In this document: positions 60,120 through 64,000 of the stretch, piece by piece
Layout: every line of letters starts with the position of its first letter
How positions within the stretch are numbered: the stretch's first letter is position 1
NCBI GenBank assembly: GCA_934643865.1
Contig: CAKUCX010000007.1
Location: 1 to 64,000, forward strand
Origin: an uncultured Kiritimatiellota bacterium
Lineage (GTDB): Bacteria > Verrucomicrobiota > Kiritimatiellia > RFP12 > UBA1067
Direction of reading: 5' to 3'
DNA: 64,000 bases
Program-made: the position numbers and the translations under genes
The notes under the pieces: generated by a model
Told to the model about the DNA's origin: nothing
Databases searched by the model: none
The model's input: the letters and a program-made list of their open reading frames with translations, nothing else

Positions 60120-61802
60120 ATGAATGCCTCCGTCCAGCTGGCCGCCACCGTCCTCGGCGGTCTCGCCCTCTTCGTCTACGGCATGGGCCTCATGAGCGAC
60201 GGCCTCAAGGAGGCCGCCGGCGAACGGCTGAAGGCCGTGCTCGGCTACATGACGCGCAACCGCCTCTTCGCCATCCTCGCCGGCGCGGGCGTGACGGCCC
60301 TCATCCAGAGTTCGTCGGCGACGAGCGTCATGACGGTCGGCTTCGTGAACGCCGGCCTCATCTCCCTCCAGCAGGCCATCGGCGTCATCTTCGGCGCGAA
60401 CGTCGGCACGACGATCACGGGCCAGATCGTCTCGCTCAAGCTCGACGACCTCGCCCTTCCCGCCGTCACGCTCGGCGTCGTCGGCCTCATGGTCTCCCGG
60501 CGCGCCGCCATGCGCGGCGTCTGGCGCACGGTTCTCGGCTTCGGCCTCCTCTTCTTCGGCATGGCGATGATGACGAACGAGTTGAAGGTCCTCGCGAAGG
60601 CGCCCGGCTTCGTCGCGTTCTTCTCGCGCTTCGACTGCACGCCGGGCGCGGGCGGCGTCCTGCCGCCGCTCGCCGTCCTCGGCGCGGTCGCCGTCGGCAC
60701 GCTCTGCACGATGCTCGTGCAGAGCTCGTCCGCCACGATCGGCATCACCATCGCGCTCGCCGAGACGGGCGTCATCTCGCTCTGGACGGCCGTGCCGATC
60801 GTCCTCGGCGACAACATCGGCACGACCGCGACGGCCGCGCTCGCGGCGATCGGCGGCAACGCGAACGCGCGGCGGACGGCCCTCGCGCACGCGCTCTTCA
60901 ACATCTTCGGCACGATCCTCGTCCTCCTCAGCTTCGGCGTCGTCGTCACGAACGCCCACCGCGTCGCCGCGCCGGTCTTCTTCCACCTCGTCGACCTCTG
61001 CACGGCCGGCGACGGCTTCGCGGGCGAGACGCCCGGCCGCCACGTCGCGATGGCGCACACGCTCTTCAACGTCGCGAACGTCATCGTCCAGGCCCCCTTC
61101 ATCCCCCTCCTCGCGAAGCTCTGCACGCGCCTCGTCGCCGACGACCGGACGGCGCGCGTCCAGGCCCTCGAACCGCACCTCCTCGCCGCGCCCGCCCTCG
61201 CGCTCCACGCCGCCCGCCTCGCGCTCGGCGACATGACGCGGCGCGCGTGGACAATCGCCTCCGTCGCGCTCAACAGCTGCCTCGGGCGGGCGGACGTTGA
61301 CGAGGCGTCCGTGCAGAACGCCGAACGGGGCATCGACGAGATGCAGGCCGACATCCGCAACTACCTCGTCGCGATCTCGCAGCGCCGCCTCACGGAGCGA
61401 CAGGCGCAGACGCTGCCCGAGCTCGTCCACTGCGTAAACGACGCCGAGCGCATCTCGGACATCGCCGTCAAGATCTACCGCAAGACGGCCCGCGTCCAGC
61501 GGCAGGGGCTCTCCGACGATCTCCTCGCGGAGACGGCGGACATCATCGGCCGCCTGCGGACCTTCGCGCGCGCGACCACGCACGCCCTGCGCACGGGCGG
61601 CGCGCCCGCCGAGGCGCCGGCCGCCGCCGAGGACGCCATCACGCAGGCCGCGCGCGCGCTGTCGCGCCGGTACTCGAAGACGCTTTCGCGCGCGGCGGAC
61701 GACCGTCCGCACGACACCGCCTTCCTGACGGTCCTCGCCGGCATCCGCGACGTCAACCGCCACCTCGGCAACATCGCCGAGCGCATCCCCTCGCTCGGAT
61801 GA
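60120..61802 (+). CDS. Na/Pi cotransporter family protein with PhoU-like C-terminus
   Basis: A 560-residue inner-membrane phosphate transporter of the NptA/YjbB type. Two inverted repeats each contain QSSSAT (63-68 and 201-206), with GANVGTTITGQ and GDNIGTTATAA after them. From about residue 360 a cytoplasmic helical part resembles PhoU (VHCVNDAERISDIAVKI). It is preceded by the micropeptide and a Pho-box-like array, so phosphate limitation probably induces it. Confidence 0.92.
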   Translation: MNASVQLAATVLGGLALFVYGMGLMSDGLKEAAGERLKAVLGYMTRNRLFAILAGAGVTALIQSSSATSVMTVGFVNAGLISLQQAIGVIFGANVGTTITGQIVSLKLDDLALPAVTLGVVGLMVSRRAAMRGVWRTVLGFGLLFFGMAMMTNELKVLAKAPGFVAFFSRFDCTPGAGGVLPPLAVLGAVAVGTLCTMLVQSSSATIGITIALAETGVISLWTAVPIVLGDNIGTTATAALAAIGGNANARRTALAHALFNIFGTILVLLSFGVVVTNAHRVAAPVFFHLVDLCTAGDGFAGETPGRHVAMAHTLFNVANVIVQAPFIPLLAKLCTRLVADDRTARVQALEPHLLAAPALALHAARLALGDMTRRAWTIASVALNSCLGRADVDEASVQNAERGIDEMQADIRNYLVAISQRRLTERQAQTLPELVHCVNDAERISDIAVKIYRKTARVQRQGLSDDLLAETADIIGRLRTFARATTHALRTGGAPAEAPAAAEDAITQAARALSRRYSKTLSRAADDRPHDTAFLTVLAGIRDVNRHLGNIAERIPSLG

Positions 61803-61826
61803 CGACAGCCGGCGGCCGGGCGCGCG

Positions 61827-64000
61827 CTACTCGCGGCCCGGCACGACGGACTCGACGGCGTCGAGCCGGTTCGTGCAGGCGTCGAGCTGCTGCGGACCGG
61901 CGAGGACGCAGACGGCGGCGTCCCGCGCGAGCGCGTCGAGCCGCTTCGCGAAGGCCGCGAGGTCCTGCTTCGTCGTCGCGAGCATTTCCGCCCGCAGGCG
62001 CTGCAGGTCGGCGGGCGTGCGGCCCGACAGGTAGAGGTCCATCGCCCGGGAGGCTTCGACGCGCGGCGTGAGGTACGGCTCCGTCGCCGCGACGGCGCTC
62101 ACGACGTAGCGGTCGAGCGCGTCGTCCCCCGCCGCGAACGCGCGCAGCGCGTCGCCGCTTTTCGCGTAGACGTCGAGCGAGCGGGCGGGCGTCGGGTCGT
62201 TCCACGAGAGCCAGCCCGCGTCGCCGTCGGGCCGCACGCGCACGTTGCCGCCGTAGGCCCCGCCCTTCACGCGGATCTCGTTCCACAGGTAGCCCAGCGA
62301 GAGGATGCGGCAGGCGACGACGGCGGAGCCGCCGTAGACGCCCGGCACGGGATGCGCCACGCGCGCCGCGAAGCCGATGGACGCCGGGATGCGGAAGCCC
62401 TCGCGGCGTTTCGGAAAGGGCGCATGGGCGACGGGCGCGCCAACCGGGCCGCGCGGGAAGGCGGCGGCCAGCTCGCCCGCGAAGGACGCGGGCATGTTGT
62501 CCGTCAGGCACACGACGAGGCGGTCGCGCACGAAGACCTTCCGCGCAAGCGCCGCGAGGCGTGCGCCGAGGGCCGCCGCACCGCCGGCGTCCAGCTTCTG
62601 CAGGTGGCGGATCTGCGCGAAGCCCTCCAGCGTCTCCTCCAGGGCGGCGCGCACGGAAAGCTGCGCGGCGGCGCGGCGGAACGGGTGGTTGCGTCCGCCG
62701 AGGCCCATCGTCGCGCGCTCGGCGGCGATGCGCGTCTGCTTCACGAGGTCGCCGATAGCCCGGGCGTCCGCGAAGGACGTTTCGAGCAGGACCTCCGGGA
62801 CGAGGCGCCGCACGTCCGCCTGGCGCGACAGGAGCGCGGAGACGCCCACCGAGAAGTAGGGATGCGCGTCCTGCGGCTCGCCCGGCTTCCCGTACACGGC
62901 AGCGGACATCCCGAAGTTCCCGAGCTTGCCGTCGAGTTCGTTGCGCAGGGCGTCGATCGCGTGGCGCGCCGTCGGCAGGTCGCCCAGGACGCGCGCGAGC
63001 ATCGGCAGGTCGGCGAGTTCGTCCACCGTCAGGTCGGCCACCGAGAAGGCGAGGCCCAGGTGGAGGACGCCGTTCGCCTGGGTGCGGGGACGGATCACCG
63101 TCACCTCCCCGGCTTGGGCCGTCTCGTACACCGGCACCGGACCCTCGACGGGGACGTCCTTGACGGCGAGGACGGGCAGCTTCGCGGCGTCCTCCGGGCG
63201 GTCGGGCGCCGCCTGCCGCTTCTCTCGCGCGCGGCAGGCGGCCACCACGGCCTCGGCCTCCGCCTTCGTCCACCCCGCCTTGACCTTCGCGAGCGCGGCC
63301 TTCTCCGCCGCGCGCCGCGCCGCGCCGAGGGTGGCCGACGGCAGCATCGTCAGCTCCGCGTGGTGGGGGTTCTCAACGATGGCCTCCTTCAGCACCCGCT
63401 CGAACCACCCCTCGGCGAGGCGGCGGCGCAGGGACGCGAAGCGCGCGGCGTTGCGAAAGGCGTCCGCCGGGTCGCCCCCGTAGAGCCACTGGTCGTAGGC
63501 GTCGTTGAAGAAGGCGAGCCCGCGCGGGAAGCCGCCGTAGTCCTTCTCGCGGTCGTGGAACTCGGCCCGGTCCAGAAGCGCCTCCAGTCGCGCGCGGTCA
63601 AGCCCCTTCGCGACGAGGGCGGCCAGCGTCTCGCGCACCGTGCGGCGCACGGCCGCGACGTTCTCGCGCTTCACGTTCTTCACGACGAGCGAAGCCTCCA
63701 GCTGGGCGGCGGAGCCAACGCCGAAGCGGACATCCTCGCAGAGTCCACGGTCGAGCAGGGCCTTCTTGAGCGGCGCGTCGTTGTCGCCCGCGAGCGCGTC
63801 GGTGATCACGTCGAGCGCCATCAGCTTCTCGCGTTCGTCGAAGCGCCCGAAGACCCAGGCGTCGCCGAGGATGACCTTCCCGTCCGGCGTCTCGTCCGCG
63901 CCGATCTCGTACTCGACCGTCTTCGCGGCGGCGACGGGCGGCTGGTAGGCGACGGCGGCGTCGACCTCGGCGCGCGGGTAGGGGGCGAGGAAGCCGTCGA
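61827..64000 (-). CDS. M16-family zinc metallopeptidase (PreP/M16C-like), 3' part
   Basis: About 724 residues of a larger protein whose start lies beyond base 64000. The visible part lacks the N-terminal HxxEH zinc site and shows central and C-terminal M16C features: DVITDALAGDNDAPLKKALL, LDGKLGNFGMSAAVYG, the RVKGGAYGGN segment (the arginine/tyrosine substrate-grip region) and a C-terminal SGRTPADLQRLR. These peptidases degrade oligopeptides or signal peptides. It converges with the Na/Pi gene, 24 bases apart; no clear terminator lies between them. Confidence 0.88.
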   Translation of the reverse strand, partial: DGFLAPYPRAEVDAAVAYQPPVAAAKTVEYEIGADETPDGKVILGDAWVFGRFDEREKLMALDVITDALAGDNDAPLKKALLDRGLCEDVRFGVGSAAQLEASLVVKNVKRENVAAVRRTVRETLAALVAKGLDRARLEALLDRAEFHDREKDYGGFPRGLAFFNDAYDQWLYGGDPADAFRNAARFASLRRRLAEGWFERVLKEAIVENPHHAELTMLPSATLGAARRAAEKAALAKVKAGWTKAEAEAVVAACRAREKRQAAPDRPEDAAKLPVLAVKDVPVEGPVPVYETAQAGEVTVIRPRTQANGVLHLGLAFSVADLTVDELADLPMLARVLGDLPTARHAIDALRNELDGKLGNFGMSAAVYGKPGEPQDAHPYFSVGVSALLSRQADVRRLVPEVLLETSFADARAIGDLVKQTRIAAERATMGLGGRNHPFRRAAAQLSVRAALEETLEGFAQIRHLQKLDAGGAAALGARLAALARKVFVRDRLVVCLTDNMPASFAGELAAAFPRGPVGAPVAHAPFPKRREGFRIPASIGFAARVAHPVPGVYGGSAVVACRILSLGYLWNEIRVKGGAYGGNVRVRPDGDAGWLSWNDPTPARSLDVYAKSGDALRAFAAGDDALDRYVVSAVAATEPYLTPRVEASRAMDLYLSGRTPADLQRLRAEMLATTKQDLAAFAKRLDALARDAAVCVLAGPQQLDACTNRLDAVESVVPGRE

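Overview
GC-rich bacterial DNA carrying about 55 genes, almost all read from the minus strand. Only three genes read from the plus strand: a GNAT acetyltransferase, a 35-residue membrane peptide and a Na/Pi cotransporter. The gene content suggests a host- or gut-associated member of the Verrucomicrobiota/Kiritimatiellota. The reasons are several secreted glycoside hydrolases of families common there (GH106, GH92, DUF4091/GH123-like), an orphan secreted protein with autotransporter-type beta-strand repeats, and lipoprotein-type TolC efflux factors. This is an inference from content; no 16S or marker phylogeny is available in the window.

Layout. 1-822: remnant of a type I restriction-modification locus (HTH regulator, an hsdM that has lost its catalytic domain, start of a Fic/VbhA-type gene). 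992-6586: tolC-MFP-RND efflux operon. 6738-12109: six-gene operon (AMP ligase, KamA-like radical SAM protein, small membrane protein, MFS, DEDDh exonuclease, rdgB). 12288-20937: phosphoesterase, GH106, DUF4091 hydrolase, folE and a large secreted protein of unknown function. 21003-26589: tRNA-Thr, tuf, rpmG, tRNA-Trp, secE, nusG, rplKAJL, ending at a terminator with no rpoB; a ferredoxin-nitroreductase follows. 26657-33351: hisS, methyltransferase-like gene, Sel1 protein, ilvB, ilvN, aroE, nagB. 33496-37909: arginase-family gene, a 22-bp inverted repeat, GNAT, hisH-hisF, Tat-exported TIM-barrel protein. 38051-41979: prs, rplY, pth, rpsF, ssb, rpsR, rplI. 42072-49949: beta-strand-repeat protein, MacB/MacA/TolC export operon, and an rsuA/rluB gene that runs in frame into tolC without a stop. 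50009-59823: a probable glycan and sugar-acid operon (IlvD/Edd dehydratase, DHDPS-type aldolase, SDR, MFS, GH92 fusion, DMT permease). 59915-61802: Pho-box-like repeats, a membrane micropeptide and a Na/Pi cotransporter. 61827-64000: partial M16 peptidase.

How it works together. The window mixes housekeeping operons with accessory carbohydrate functions. GH106, the DUF4091 enzyme, the GH92 fusion and nagB would fit use of mannose-, rhamnose- and amino-sugar-containing glycans, but substrates are not proven. Many minus-strand genes have an extended -10 promoter of the form TGTG(C/G)TATAMT, usually with little recognisable -35. Four of these boxes sit only 6-8 nt before an ATG, implying leaderless mRNAs.

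The best candidates for something undescribed are the GH92 fusion enzyme within the 50-60 kb operon, the four-repeat Pho-like box with the micropeptide and transporter, the rluB-tolC read-through arrangement, and the in-frame-deleted hsdM. I saw no CRISPR array, prophage, insertion sequence or rRNA gene.
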